A stretch of DNA of 42,406 nt, taken from positions 1-42,406 of the forward strand of contig JARLJM010000112.1 of assembly GCA_031291185.1 (NCBI GenBank), read 5' to 3'. The notes under the pieces were generated by a model. That model saw nothing but the letters and a program-made list of their open reading frames with translations. It did not search any database and was not told where the DNA came from. The stretch comes from Parasulfuritortus sp. Lineage in GTDB: Bacteria > Pseudomonadota > Gammaproteobacteria > Burkholderiales > Thiobacillaceae. Positions within the stretch are counted from its first letter, which is position 1, and each line of letters begins with the position of its first letter. Positions 31,407-39,633 of the stretch are shown here, in pieces. Position numbers and translations under genes: made by a program.

Positions 31407-34400
31407 GGCAAAGGATCTCCATGGCTTGCAAGGATGGCGGCCAGCGTGGCCAGCGCACCATCGTGGTTGAATTCATCCAGCTGGCCGAGCAGTCGCTGCA
31501 GTGGTGCGTTTGCAGCGTCATGCCGGGCGAGTCCCTGGAGACCGGCAGACAATTCGTCCGGCGGCAGTTCGTGCTGCTCCAAGTAGGGTACCAGCCGGCG
31601 TAGCGCCGTCAACAGGCTTGCCATGTCGGGGGTGTCGCCTGTTTCCGGAGGAGCGGGTGGAAGCCCCTGCCGGATGCCGTCGACGCATTGCCTCAGGCAA
31701 TGGGCGAATTCAGTCTGGGACACAGGTTCGGCGCCGGCCCGGAGTTCTGTCTCGAACCGGCCCGCTGCATCGGCCAGCGCTGACGCGCCCAGATTTGCAG
31801 CCAGACCCTTGATCCGGTGCAGCCGTTCGGCTGCCGCTTCATTCTGGCCGGTCGCCAGCAGAGGGGCCAGTTCGGCCGGGGCATCGGCCTCGGTCCGGGC
31901 AAATTCAAGCAGAAGGCGCCGGTATAGAGCCTGGTTGTGTTCCAGCCGGCGAAGTCCGGCCGCGGTGTCGAAGCCAGGCAGATCGGGCATGGTCCCGTGT
32001 TGCCCCGGTTCAGCCGGGAAGGGCTGTATCTCGTCCTTGCGCCAGGCGGCCAGACATTTGGCGAGGACCGCGTCGAGCCGGTCCAGTTCGATCGGCTTGG
32101 CGATGAAATCGACCATTCCTGCGGCCTGACAGCGCGCCCGGTCTTCCGGGAATACCGCTGCAGTCATGGCCACGATCGGGAGTCCGGCGGCTTCGGGCAG
32201 GGCGAGGATTGCCTTGGCCGCGTCGATGCCATTCATCTCGGGCATGTGCAGGTCCATGAACACGATGTCGAAGGTTGCAGCATGGACCTGATCGATCGCT
32301 TCCTTGCCGTGGCTGGCGAGACTGACCGACAGGCCGCGTTTCTTCAACAGTTCGGCCGCGACCTGCTGGTTGAGCGGACTGTCCTCGACCAGCAGAGCCC
32401 GAGCGCCGGGGTAACGTGCGGCGGCTGACGGCCTGGCCGAAACGTCGAGCTGTCGCGCCATGGCTTCGGCTGTGCCGGCTGCACGCCCGGCCCGGACGGT
32501 GAAGCTGAAGGTCGAGCCCTGACCCTCGATGCCCGTGGCATCGATCTCGCCACCCATCAGATGGACCAGTTTCTGGCTGATCGTCAGGCCAAGCCCGGTG
32601 CCGCCATAGTGCCGGGTGATGCTGCTGTCGGCCTGGGTGAAGGCCTCGAACAGATGCGCCGCCTGGGCGCGGGCGATGCCGATGCCGGTATCGCGCACGG
32701 AGAAACGCAGGATCAGATTGTCCGGGTCGATCCCGGTGGCATCGACGCGAACGGCAATTTCGCCCTGATTGGTGAACTTGATCGCGTTGCCGACCAGGTT
32801 GTTGAGCACCTGGGTGAGCCGGAGCGGATCGCCCAGCACCCTCGAAGGCACCTCCGGGGCGGCGTCGATGCGGAATTCGAGGCCTTTTTCGGCGATGCGC
32901 GCGGAAAACAGGTTGGCGACCTCGCGCAACACCGTGTCCACCTTCATTTCCACCTGTTCGACGGCCATCCTGCCGGCTTCGATCTTGGAATAGTCGAGGA
33001 TGTCGTTCAGGATGCCCAGCAGGGCACGACCCGAAGTCAGCGTGATGGACAGGAACTCCCGTTGCTGGGCATCCAGATCGGACTCCAGGACCAGTTCGGT
33101 CAGCCCCAGGATGGCATTCATCGGTGTGCGGATCTCATGGCTCATATTGGCCAGGAACACGCTCTTGGCACGGTTGGCCGCTTCGGCGGTCTGCCTGGCC
33201 TGCTCCAGCACCTGGGTATTCAGTTTGTCTTCACTGATGTCGCTGACCATGCCGTTCCACAGGCTATCGCCATTGCTCGCCGGGGTCGGTGTCGCCTCGA
33301 TCCTCAGCCAGCGTGTTTCCTGATCCACCTGGCAGCGACCTTCCCACAGGAACGGTCCTGGATTCCTTGCCGCCTCGATGTTGCGTGCCATGAAGCCGTC
33401 CCGGTCATCCGGATGCAGGGTCGCGGTCACCGCGCCGACATCCGCCAGGACATCGGCCGCGGCGACCCCGACGATCTGGCAGAAGCGCGGACTGACATAC
33501 TCGAAGCGCATGCCGCCATCGGCCCGCATGCGCAAGGTATAGACACCGGACGGAATGCGCTCGACCAGTCGGTCGTAGCGCGACATGGAGTCCTGAAGTT
33601 CGGCCGTGCGCTGGGCGACGCGTTCTTCCAGAAGGGCCTTTTCGGTCCCGATCTGGTCGGCCATCAGGTTGAAACTGCTGGCCAGTTCGCGGTATTCGAC
33701 GCAGCCCGTGGGCTCTGCCCGTCGGGTCAGATCGCCGCCCGCGATGCGGCGCGTGACCAGGGTCAGGGCATGAATCGGCAGGACCAGGCTGCGTCCGAAC
33801 AGCAGCGCGACGCCACCCGAGATCAGAAGGAGCAGAGCCAGCGCGCCGTAGGTGTAACGGCGCAGCGCGTGTGCCGGGGCGAACGCCTCGTCGGTATCCA
33901 TCTTGACCACCATGCCCCAGCGCAGGGCTGGCAGATAGCGCCAGGCGGCGATGATGTCGATACCGGCGTAATCGCGGGTGAGTCCGCTGCCATGGCCGCC
34001 GGTCAGGGCTGCCTGCATCGGCCTTGCCACTTCCGGCATCGGAATGTGGTAATGGAAGGCCGCATCGCGGACATGGTTCAACGGTCCGACATACAGTGCG
34101 CCATCCGGTTCGGCCTGGGCGAGTACGGTTTCGCCGGTCATGCCCAGGCCGGTGTTGTCGGTGGTGATGCTGGTCAGGCGGTCCAGGTTGAGTTGCAGGG
34201 CTACGGTGCCGATCGGTCTGCCGTCACGCATGACCGGGGTGACGATGAAGATGGCTGGTTGGTTGCCGGACGGGGCATAGGGCTGGGCCGACGTGGTGCG
34301 GCTGCCGAGCAGCGCCAGAGCCTCGCGGTGAGCCCGGGCCAGGGTACTGTTGCGGAATGGTCCGGTGTTCAGGTTGCTCAGGTAATCCTGCTCGTGCTTG

Positions 34401-34801
34401 ACCGAGAGCACCACGTTGCCGGCCAGGTCGGTGAGCAGCAGGTCGTAATAGCCACCCAGATCGAGCTGGGTGTAGAAAAAGCTCCGGAATCCGGCTTCCT
34501 CGGCCTGATAGCGCTCCGATGTCCGGGGTGATCCGGTGCCAGTCAGCGGCGACAGCGTATCCAGGGCGCGGATGGCGGTGTCCGACCTGGCCAGCATTTG
34601 CCCGTCCTGCAGGCGCTCGCTGAGGTAGGTGTTGATCTGGTCGGCCTTCTTGTCGGCCAGCGAGGTCAGATTGGTCAGCACTGTTTGGGTCAGGGTGCGT
34701 TCGAAGGCCGCGGTATAAAGCCAGGCCAGTACGCCGAGCGGTAGCGGCGACAGGAGGAAGAAACCGAGCAGCAGGCGCGGGATGATGCGGTTGCCGGTCA
34801 T
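31403..34801 (-). CDS. Membrane hybrid histidine kinase with Cache, HAMP, PAS, REC and HPt domains
   Basis: An 1132-residue BarA-like kinase. It has an N-terminal membrane helix (about 10-30), a large periplasmic Cache-like sensor domain to about 305, a second helix (YGALALLLLISGGVALLFG), HAMP, a PAS domain (LVERIPSGVYTLRM), the phospho-acceptor helix FLANMSHEIRTPMNAILG, an ATPase domain (NNLVGNAIKFTN; GGTGLGLTISQKL), a receiver domain with VFMDLHMPEMNG, and a C-terminal HPt domain with LHRIKGLAANLG. I start it at the ATG at 34801, which overlaps the stop of the binding-protein gene in ATGA form. The periplasmic partner is likely that binding protein. Confidence 0.93.
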   Translation of the reverse strand: MTGNRIIPRLLLGFFLLSPLPLGVLAWLYTAAFERTLTQTVLTNLTSLADKKADQINTYLSERLQDGQMLARSDTAIRALDTLSPLTGTGSPRTSERYQAEEAGFRSFFYTQLDLGGYYDLLLTDLAGNVVLSVKHEQDYLSNLNTGPFRNSTLARAHREALALLGSRTTSAQPYAPSGNQPAIFIVTPVMRDGRPIGTVALQLNLDRLTSITTDNTGLGMTGETVLAQAEPDGALYVGPLNHVRDAAFHYHIPMPEVARPMQAALTGGHGSGLTRDYAGIDIIAAWRYLPALRWGMVVKMDTDEAFAPAHALRRYTYGALALLLLISGGVALLFGRSLVLPIHALTLVTRRIAGGDLTRRAEPTGCVEYRELASSFNLMADQIGTEKALLEERVAQRTAELQDSMSRYDRLVERIPSGVYTLRMRADGGMRFEYVSPRFCQIVGVAAADVLADVGAVTATLHPDDRDGFMARNIEAARNPGPFLWEGRCQVDQETRWLRIEATPTPASNGDSLWNGMVSDISEDKLNTQVLEQARQTAEAANRAKSVFLANMSHEIRTPMNAILGLTELVLESDLDAQQREFLSITLTSGRALLGILNDILDYSKIEAGRMAVEQVEMKVDTVLREVANLFSARIAEKGLEFRIDAAPEVPSRVLGDPLRLTQVLNNLVGNAIKFTNQGEIAVRVDATGIDPDNLILRFSVRDTGIGIARAQAAHLFEAFTQADSSITRHYGGTGLGLTISQKLVHLMGGEIDATGIEGQGSTFSFTVRAGRAAGTAEAMARQLDVSARPSAAARYPGARALLVEDSPLNQQVAAELLKKRGLSVSLASHGKEAIDQVHAATFDIVFMDLHMPEMNGIDAAKAILALPEAAGLPIVAMTAAVFPEDRARCQAAGMVDFIAKPIELDRLDAVLAKCLAAWRKDEIQPFPAEPGQHGTMPDLPGFDTAAGLRRLEHNQALYRRLLLEFARTEADAPAELAPLLATGQNEAAAERLHRIKGLAANLGASALADAAGRFETELRAGAEPVSQTEFAHCLRQCVDGIRQGLPPAPPETGDTPDMASLLTALRRLVPYLEQHELPPDELSAGLQGLARHDAANAPLQRLLGQLDEFNHDGALATLAAILASHGDPLP

Positions 34802-36024
34802 GGCCGTGTGCCCTCGATCATCGCCCGCCATTCCTCCTTGCTCCGGTAGAAGGGCCAGGGTGCAGGGCGCAAGGGCCGGCTGGAGGCGAACACCTGCACG
34901 AACTGGCCATTTGGTTTCACCTTGCCGACCCGCACCATCTTCCAGAGATGGCGGGTGTCGGCATCCACTGCTTCCACTTCGCTCGGTCCGTCCAGGCTTT
35001 CACGCAACAGGGCGGGGTTGACCCGGTCTGGTGCGGGCGAACCGGCGTCGACCACCGCCTGGGCCCACAACTTGACTCCGACATAGGCGGCTTCGACCGG
35101 GTCGCTGGTTACCCGATCCGCGCCATAGCGCTTCTTGAAGGCCTGCACGAAACGCCGGTTTTCTGCGCGCGGCAGCGACTGGAAATAACTCCAGACGCCA
35201 TAGTGCCGGCTCAGCCGACCGCCGCCCCAGGCTGCCATCTCGGGCTCGGCGACGCTGAACGAAACCAGCGGCATATTGGCCAGGCCGGCCTGGTTCAGGG
35301 CATCGAAGAAGGCCGCGTTGCTGTCGCCGTTCAGGGTATTGAGCACCACATCGGGCTTGAGACGGCGGATGTCGGCCACGACCCCGGCCATGTCGCGTGC
35401 GCCGAGCGGCAGGTAACGCTCGGCCAGTACCTGGCCATTCTCGGTCGAGACCAGATCGCGGATCATCAGGTTGGCGGTGCGTGGAAACACGTAATTGGAG
35501 CCGATCAGATAGACCCGCTTGCCGAAGGTGTCGATCGCCCAGCGGGTGCCGGGGATGATCTGCTGGTTCGGCGCGGAACCGGTGTAGAGGATGTTGGGCG
35601 ACTGTTCCAGGCCCTCATACTGGACCGGATAGAACATCAGATGATCATGCCGCTCGACCACCGGTTTCACCGCCTTCCGGCAGGCCGAGGTCCAGCAGGC
35701 GAACAGGGCGTCGACGTGTTCCTGGCCGATCAGGCGTTCCGCTTCGCGCGCGAAGGTGTCCCAGTTCGACTGGCCGTCGACGATCACCATCTCGACCGGT
35801 CGGCCGAGCAGCCCGCCCTGGGCGTTGATTTCCTCGACGGCAAGGCGCTCCGCATCGACCAGCGGGCGCTCGCTGACCGCCATGGTGCCGGTCAGCGAGT
35901 GCAGCAGGCCGATCCGGATCGGCGGCCTGGATGGAGCGTGCCACGCGCGAAATGCCAGTCCGGCGGCCACAACCATCATGATCGCGAGGGCGACAACCGG
36001 CAATGCGGGCTTGCGTAGGGACAT
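34798..36024 (-). CDS. UrtA-like periplasmic urea/amide-binding protein serving a sensor operon
   Basis: A 408-residue type-I periplasmic binding protein of the UrtA/FmdD family: IRIGLLHSLTGTMAVSE, WTSACRKAVKPVVERHDHLMFYPVQYEGLEQSPN (in part), YTGSAPNQQIIPG, YLIGSNYVFPRTAN, and LNTLNGDSNAAFFDALNQAG. Residues about 7-27 form a signal peptide or membrane anchor without a lipobox. No permease or ATPase genes (urtBCDE) are nearby; instead the gene overlaps a hybrid kinase, so the protein probably reports a ligand to that kinase. The ligand (urea, short amides or related) is inferred from family only. The ATG at 36024 is where family similarity starts. Confidence 0.88.
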   Translation of the reverse strand: MSLRKPALPVVALAIMMVVAAGLAFRAWHAPSRPPIRIGLLHSLTGTMAVSERPLVDAERLAVEEINAQGGLLGRPVEMVIVDGQSNWDTFAREAERLIGQEHVDALFACWTSACRKAVKPVVERHDHLMFYPVQYEGLEQSPNILYTGSAPNQQIIPGTRWAIDTFGKRVYLIGSNYVFPRTANLMIRDLVSTENGQVLAERYLPLGARDMAGVVADIRRLKPDVVLNTLNGDSNAAFFDALNQAGLANMPLVSFSVAEPEMAAWGGGRLSRHYGVWSYFQSLPRAENRRFVQAFKKRYGADRVTSDPVEAAYVGVKLWAQAVVDAGSPAPDRVNPALLRESLDGPSEVEAVDADTRHLWKMVRVGKVKPNGQFVQVFASSRPLRPAPWPFYRSKEEWRAMIEGTRP

Positions 36025-36101
36025 GGTGGGGATGGAGAATTCTGCTACGAGCCAGTTTATCCTGAAATGGCCTGGCCACGATTGCCTTCTAGGACACCCA
36101 G

Positions 36102-36998
36102 ATGATTCCTCCCGACAGCCCCTTTCATCCCGACAACGAGACCGGCTACCAGCGCTGGCGCGAGGCCAAGCTGGCCGGCTACCCGACCCGGGGCGAAGAC
36201 CTGATCGTCCAAGTGCGTGACCCGCATGCGCTGACCGACGCCGAATACCGCGCCATTCTCGATCGCGTGGCAAAAACCAACATGGTCGTCTACGCCACGG
36301 CCCTGGGCGAGGCCGAGGACAAGGCCGCCGTGCGCGCGCTGTCGGCCCAGTTCGGCCTGACCCACCTCGACGCCAACTGGCTGGCCGACGAAGACGGCAT
36401 CTCCAGCCTGACGCCGCGTGACGAAGGCGGCCAAAAGCGTGGCGACTACATTCCCTACACCCACCATCGCATCCGCTGGCATACCGACGGCTACTACAAC
36501 CCGGAGCCGCGGCGCATCCTGGCCATGACCCTGCACTGCGTGCGCGAGGCAGAACAGGGCGGCGAAAACGAGTTGTACGACCAGGAGCTGGCCTATATCC
36601 ATTTGCGGGACAGCAACCCGGAATGGATCCGCGCGTTGATGGCGCCGGATGCCATGACCATCCCGGCCCGCGTCGACGAAATCGACGGCGAACGGCCGGA
36701 AGAGCCGGGCCCGGTCTTCCTGATCGACCCGGCCAGTGGCGGCCTGCACCTGCGCTACACGGCCCGCACCAAGAGCATCGCCTGGAAGGACGATCCGACC
36801 ACGCAGGCTGCGGTGAAAGCCATCGAGGATATGCTCGCCAGCCAGCCGTCAGGCTGGTTCAGGCTCAAGCTGCAGCCCGGCATGGGGCTGCTCTGCAATA
36901 ACGTCCTGCACACACGGGATGGGTTTTCCGATACGGCTGAACACCGCCGCCTGCTCTACCGCGCCCGCTATCACGATCGCATCCGCGATTTGCGATAG
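36102..36998 (+). CDS. TauD/TfdA-family Fe(II)/2-oxoglutarate dioxygenase
   Basis: A 298-residue protein with the iron triad typical of the family: H127 and D129 in RWHTDGYY and a distal histidine near 270 in NNVLHTRDGF, followed by the 2-oxoglutarate-binding arginine region YRARYHDR near 286. The substrate is unknown; family members act on taurine, other sulfonates, carnitine precursors and aromatic ethers. AGGA 7 bases ahead supports the ATG. It is divergent from the UrtA-like gene with about 77 bases between starts. Confidence 0.88.
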   Translation: MIPPDSPFHPDNETGYQRWREAKLAGYPTRGEDLIVQVRDPHALTDAEYRAILDRVAKTNMVVYATALGEAEDKAAVRALSAQFGLTHLDANWLADEDGISSLTPRDEGGQKRGDYIPYTHHRIRWHTDGYYNPEPRRILAMTLHCVREAEQGGENELYDQELAYIHLRDSNPEWIRALMAPDAMTIPARVDEIDGERPEEPGPVFLIDPASGGLHLRYTARTKSIAWKDDPTTQAAVKAIEDMLASQPSGWFRLKLQPGMGLLCNNVLHTRDGFSDTAEHRRLLYRARYHDRIRDLR

Positions 36999-37098
36999 GT
37001 ATACCCAGACAGCGGCCTCTGCCTTCCGGCCCCACAGTAATGTACTGACCTGGCTGTATATCCGGCCGCTCAGCCGGCGAGTCCCGCAAGGCGATTCT

Positions 37099-37623
37099 TC
37101 ATGCCACGTTGGCGTCCCTGAAATCGCCAACCAAGTCCTTGATGACTTCCCGTGCGGCAAAGCTTTCCTGCTCGGTTCGCGTTTCGGCTACCAGTACGAA
37201 CTGGCCGCTCGAAATGGCATCGGCGACCAGATCCGACAGCCATCCATCCTTTTTCTTCGCGCTGTCTGATGCGCCGGTCGCCGCACCGATCAACCCCCCG
37301 ATGCTGGCGCCCCAGCCCAGCATCATAAGCGGTGCGATCAACGGACTGGCAATGAACAGGCTAACGCTGGTCGCCGCCAGCGCCACTTCAGCCAGCGCGC
37401 CCAGGCCGGTGCCAACGGCCGTTCCGATGGCGCCATCCACCAATACATCCTTCAGCACGCCATCGCTCTTTGCCTGTTGTGCAGAAACAGCCGAAGGAGG
37501 TTCGGTTGCGAATATCTGTAGTTGTTCGCGCGGCAGGCCACGCTCAACGAGCTTGGCAAGGGCGCTTTCGGCTTCTTCTCGCTGGCCAAAAAATCCCGAT
37601 ACATGATGACGATATGAACCCAT
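37099..37623 (-). CDS. Small glycine-rich membrane-associated stress protein (YflT-like domain)
   Basis: A 174-residue protein beginning MGSYRHHVSGFFGQREEAESALAKL..., an N-terminal domain resembling the 'general stress protein' YflT type, followed by two hydrophobic glycine-rich helices (GTAVGTGLGALAEVALAATS and LGWGASIGGLIGAATGAS), like a glycine-zipper hairpin, and a soluble tail with LVAETRTEQESFAAREVI. A role in membrane stress is suggested but not known. AGGAG 6 bases ahead of the ATG at 37623 decides the start; the frame is open 32 codons further but without a ribosome site. Confidence 0.72.
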   Translation of the reverse strand: MGSYRHHVSGFFGQREEAESALAKLVERGLPREQLQIFATEPPSAVSAQQAKSDGVLKDVLVDGAIGTAVGTGLGALAEVALAATSVSLFIASPLIAPLMMLGWGASIGGLIGAATGASDSAKKKDGWLSDLVADAISSGQFVLVAETRTEQESFAAREVIKDLVGDFRDANVA

Positions 37624-37711
37624 TTCATTCTCCTTGTGCTTGAGCCGTGCAAGACGGATAGGCAAGCAGCCTATCCGACGGCATGGGAGGCGTCTGTACG
37701 CCATCACACGC

Positions 37712-37867
37712 TCAGGCATCAGGGGTACTCAGTGTGCTATTTGCGTGCTCAAAAACCAGGGGATTTGCATTTGTGAATCCGAATAGATCGAGCCCATAAA
37801 TAGCCAGGTACACAGCTTCCAACGGGGCTTCGATGCGCCAGTTTGTCAGCAAGCGATACTCAGCCAT
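37712..37867 (-). pseudogene. Probable remnant of an SRPBCC (polyketide cyclase-like) gene
   Basis: A 51-codon frame whose first 24 residues, MAEYRLLTNWRIEAPLEAV and on, resemble the start of SRPBCC/START-like ligand-binding proteins, but it then diverges and stops, whereas the family is about 150 residues. I read it as the 5' stump of a gene that lost its remainder. It might instead be a real small gene. The resemblance rests on recognition by eye. Confidence 0.4.
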
Positions 37868-37980
37868 GGAGTCTTCATAGGCAGGCGACGGCCAGGGATC
37901 AAGTCGGAACCTGACCGCTCACCACCCTTGACGCAAATATCAGATAACCCGCGCCTGCAAGTACGCGACCAATGGACGCA

Positions 37981-38328
37981 TCACGCCTTCTGGGTCCACA
38001 GGATGCACCAGCCTTCGGGACTGATCGAGCCCTCGACCAGTTCGCAGGTATTCGACCCGGCAATGAAATGCAGGCAGCCGCTGCACTTCCGTTCACCTTT
38101 GGGATGAGTCTGATACTGCACCTTGGCCTGTGCTGTTTTCCCGGTTGTCGCCAGGGTGGCGGTCGGTTCCGGACTGGCGGCGGGCGGCGTGACCGGAGTC
38201 TCGCTGTTCGAAGCCGTTTCCTGTTTTGAGCTACAGCCCACCAAGGCGGCCGGTATCAGTAGACTGCAACCCGCTGCCAGGACGTTGCGCAGCATGGCCC
38301 TACGGGATAGCGTTTCTTCTTTCATCAT
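37981..38328 (-). CDS. High-potential iron-sulfur protein (HiPIP) with Tat signal and lipobox-like site
   Basis: A 115-residue periplasmic electron carrier. The C-terminal domain has the four [4Fe-4S] cysteines C82, C85, C95 and C108 (CSGC...TC...GWC), as in HiPIPs, which pass electrons from respiratory complexes to oxidases or reductases. The N-terminus has twin arginines (SRRAML) and a hydrophobic stretch ending ALVGC (C32), a plausible lipobox, then a Ser/Thr/Pro-rich linker of about 40 residues. It may therefore be a membrane-anchored HiPIP. AGGAG lies just ahead of two adjacent ATG codons; the second gives better spacing. Confidence 0.9.
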   Translation of the reverse strand: MMKEETLSRRAMLRNVLAAGCSLLIPAALVGCSSKQETASNSETPVTPPAASPEPTATLATTGKTAQAKVQYQTHPKGERKCSGCLHFIAGSNTCELVEGSISPEGWCILWTQKA

Positions 38329-38340
38329 GATTCTCCTTTG

Positions 38341-38913
38341 CTACACGGCATGGTTGTTGACCGGCGCGTTGATTTTGACCAGCCGAACCAGCGCACCCAA
38401 TAGCTTCTGAATGTGCTGCCGGCTTGGTTCATCGGTCAGCTTGCCGTCCTGGTCGAACCGTTCTGCGGCATTGACGATCATCACTTCCGGCTGAATGACC
38501 ACGGGCATGTTCAGCGCGACCAGGATTTGCCGCAGGTGGTATTGCGCCCGAGCCGTTCCCATACTGCCGATGGATGCACCCATGAGCGCCGCCGGTTTGC
38601 CTTGCCAGGCGCTCTTGCCATAGGGCCTCGACGCCCAGTCAATGGCGTTCTTGAGCACGCCGGAGACCGAATAGTTGTACTCCGGCGTGGCAAACAGAAT
38701 GGCATCGGCAGCCCGAATCTGGCGCTTGAATTCAAGCACACTGTCCGGCGGCGTCATTTCGTCATCCTGGTTGAAGACCGGAATGTCGTTCAGTGAAATC
38801 AGGTTCAGTGTCGCCCCGACCGGCAACACTTCCTGCGCAGCCTTGAGTGCCGCGTGGTTGTAGGAGGCCTGGCGCAGGCTGCCGACAATGCCCAGAATCT
38901 TGATTTCGTCCAT
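38341..38913 (-). CDS. NAD(P)H-dependent FMN reductase (chromate/quinone reductase family)
   Basis: A 190-residue flavodoxin-like enzyme with the FMN phosphate loop GSLRQASYNHAAL, the PEYNYSVSGVLKNAIDWASRP motif and a GASIGSMGTARAQYHLR segment. Relatives reduce FMN, quinones, azo dyes or chromate with NAD(P)H; the natural substrate cannot be read from the sequence. The ATG at 38913 is chosen because AGGAG lies 8 bases ahead and overlaps the alternative upstream GTG. It lies 12 bases upstream of the HiPIP gene on the same strand, so the two may be co-transcribed. Confidence 0.9.
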   Translation of the reverse strand: MDEIKILGIVGSLRQASYNHAALKAAQEVLPVGATLNLISLNDIPVFNQDDEMTPPDSVLEFKRQIRAADAILFATPEYNYSVSGVLKNAIDWASRPYGKSAWQGKPAALMGASIGSMGTARAQYHLRQILVALNMPVVIQPEVMIVNAAERFDQDGKLTDEPSRQHIQKLLGALVRLVKINAPVNNHAV

Positions 38914-39060
38914 GTTCAGCACTCCTTGTCTTGGTACTGCTCAGCCTGCCCAAAAACGAGGTTTGGTGCTGTGCGCCAGCGCACATAACGAAATTGCCTG
39001 GCCTGTGTTCGTTGCCGAATGGACTGGATGTTGTTCCTGGTGGTGATCGTTGTCATCGTG

Positions 39061-39083
39061 CTGCCGTCAGGTCATGACGGCAG
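39061..39083 (-). terminator. Hairpin after the bacteriohaemerythrin gene
   Basis: CTGCCGTCA and TGACGGCAG pair over 9 bp around a five-base loop, six bases past the stop codon. No U-run follows, so termination is plausible but unproven. Confidence 0.45.
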
Positions 39084-39089
39084 ACGCGA

Positions 39090-39527
39090 TCAGAAATGCT
39101 GGAACATGTTGTGCGGCGCTTCGGTGCCCATTTTTTCGTGCACTTCGCTGGCCATCTTCCGATCCGTCTGCAGGATATGTTGCAGGATCCAGGACTTGAG
39201 GAATTCGAGCATCGCATTCAAGGTCTGGCCGTCGTCGTTGTCGCGCGTTTCCCATAACCCGGCAACTTTGGCGACGAAGAGCGCGTGCGCATTCTTGTGG
39301 TAGTCGATGTGCATGGGGTCAATCTTCGCCTCGTCCATCAGGCGCTCTTCGAGCGTGAAGTGCTCGATGACGTAGTCCTTCAGTTCATGGAAGGCTTGGT
39401 CCAGAACGTCCTGATCGTGCTCGGAAACCTCGGTCAGCCGGTTGACCAGGGCGACCAGTTTGTTGTGCTGCTGATCGACGTCAGGCAGGCCGGTGTAAAG
39501 GTTGACATTCCACTCAATGAAACTCAT
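39090..39527 (-). CDS. Bacteriohaemerythrin
   Basis: A 145-residue single-domain haemerythrin with the full di-iron ligand set: H21 in QQHNKL, H56 and E60 in EHFTLEERLM, H77 and H81 in YHKNAH, and H117 and D122 in LQHILQTD. It should reversibly bind oxygen, either storing or delivering it to oxidases or protecting oxygen-sensitive enzymes; both would suit a facultative sulfur oxidiser. There is no export signal. It is a single gene with hairpin downstream. Confidence 0.95.
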   Translation of the reverse strand: MSFIEWNVNLYTGLPDVDQQHNKLVALVNRLTEVSEHDQDVLDQAFHELKDYVIEHFTLEERLMDEAKIDPMHIDYHKNAHALFVAKVAGLWETRDNDDGQTLNAMLEFLKSWILQHILQTDRKMASEVHEKMGTEAPHNMFQHF

Positions 39528-39633
39528 CGAAGTGTCCTTGTTCTCGGGTTGGAGAGGCGTGACGCGAAAAGAGACCGGGAACGTTTTACTCAGCCGGCCC
39601 GATCCCGAACGGCAAATTATGTTCCAACTGTCT

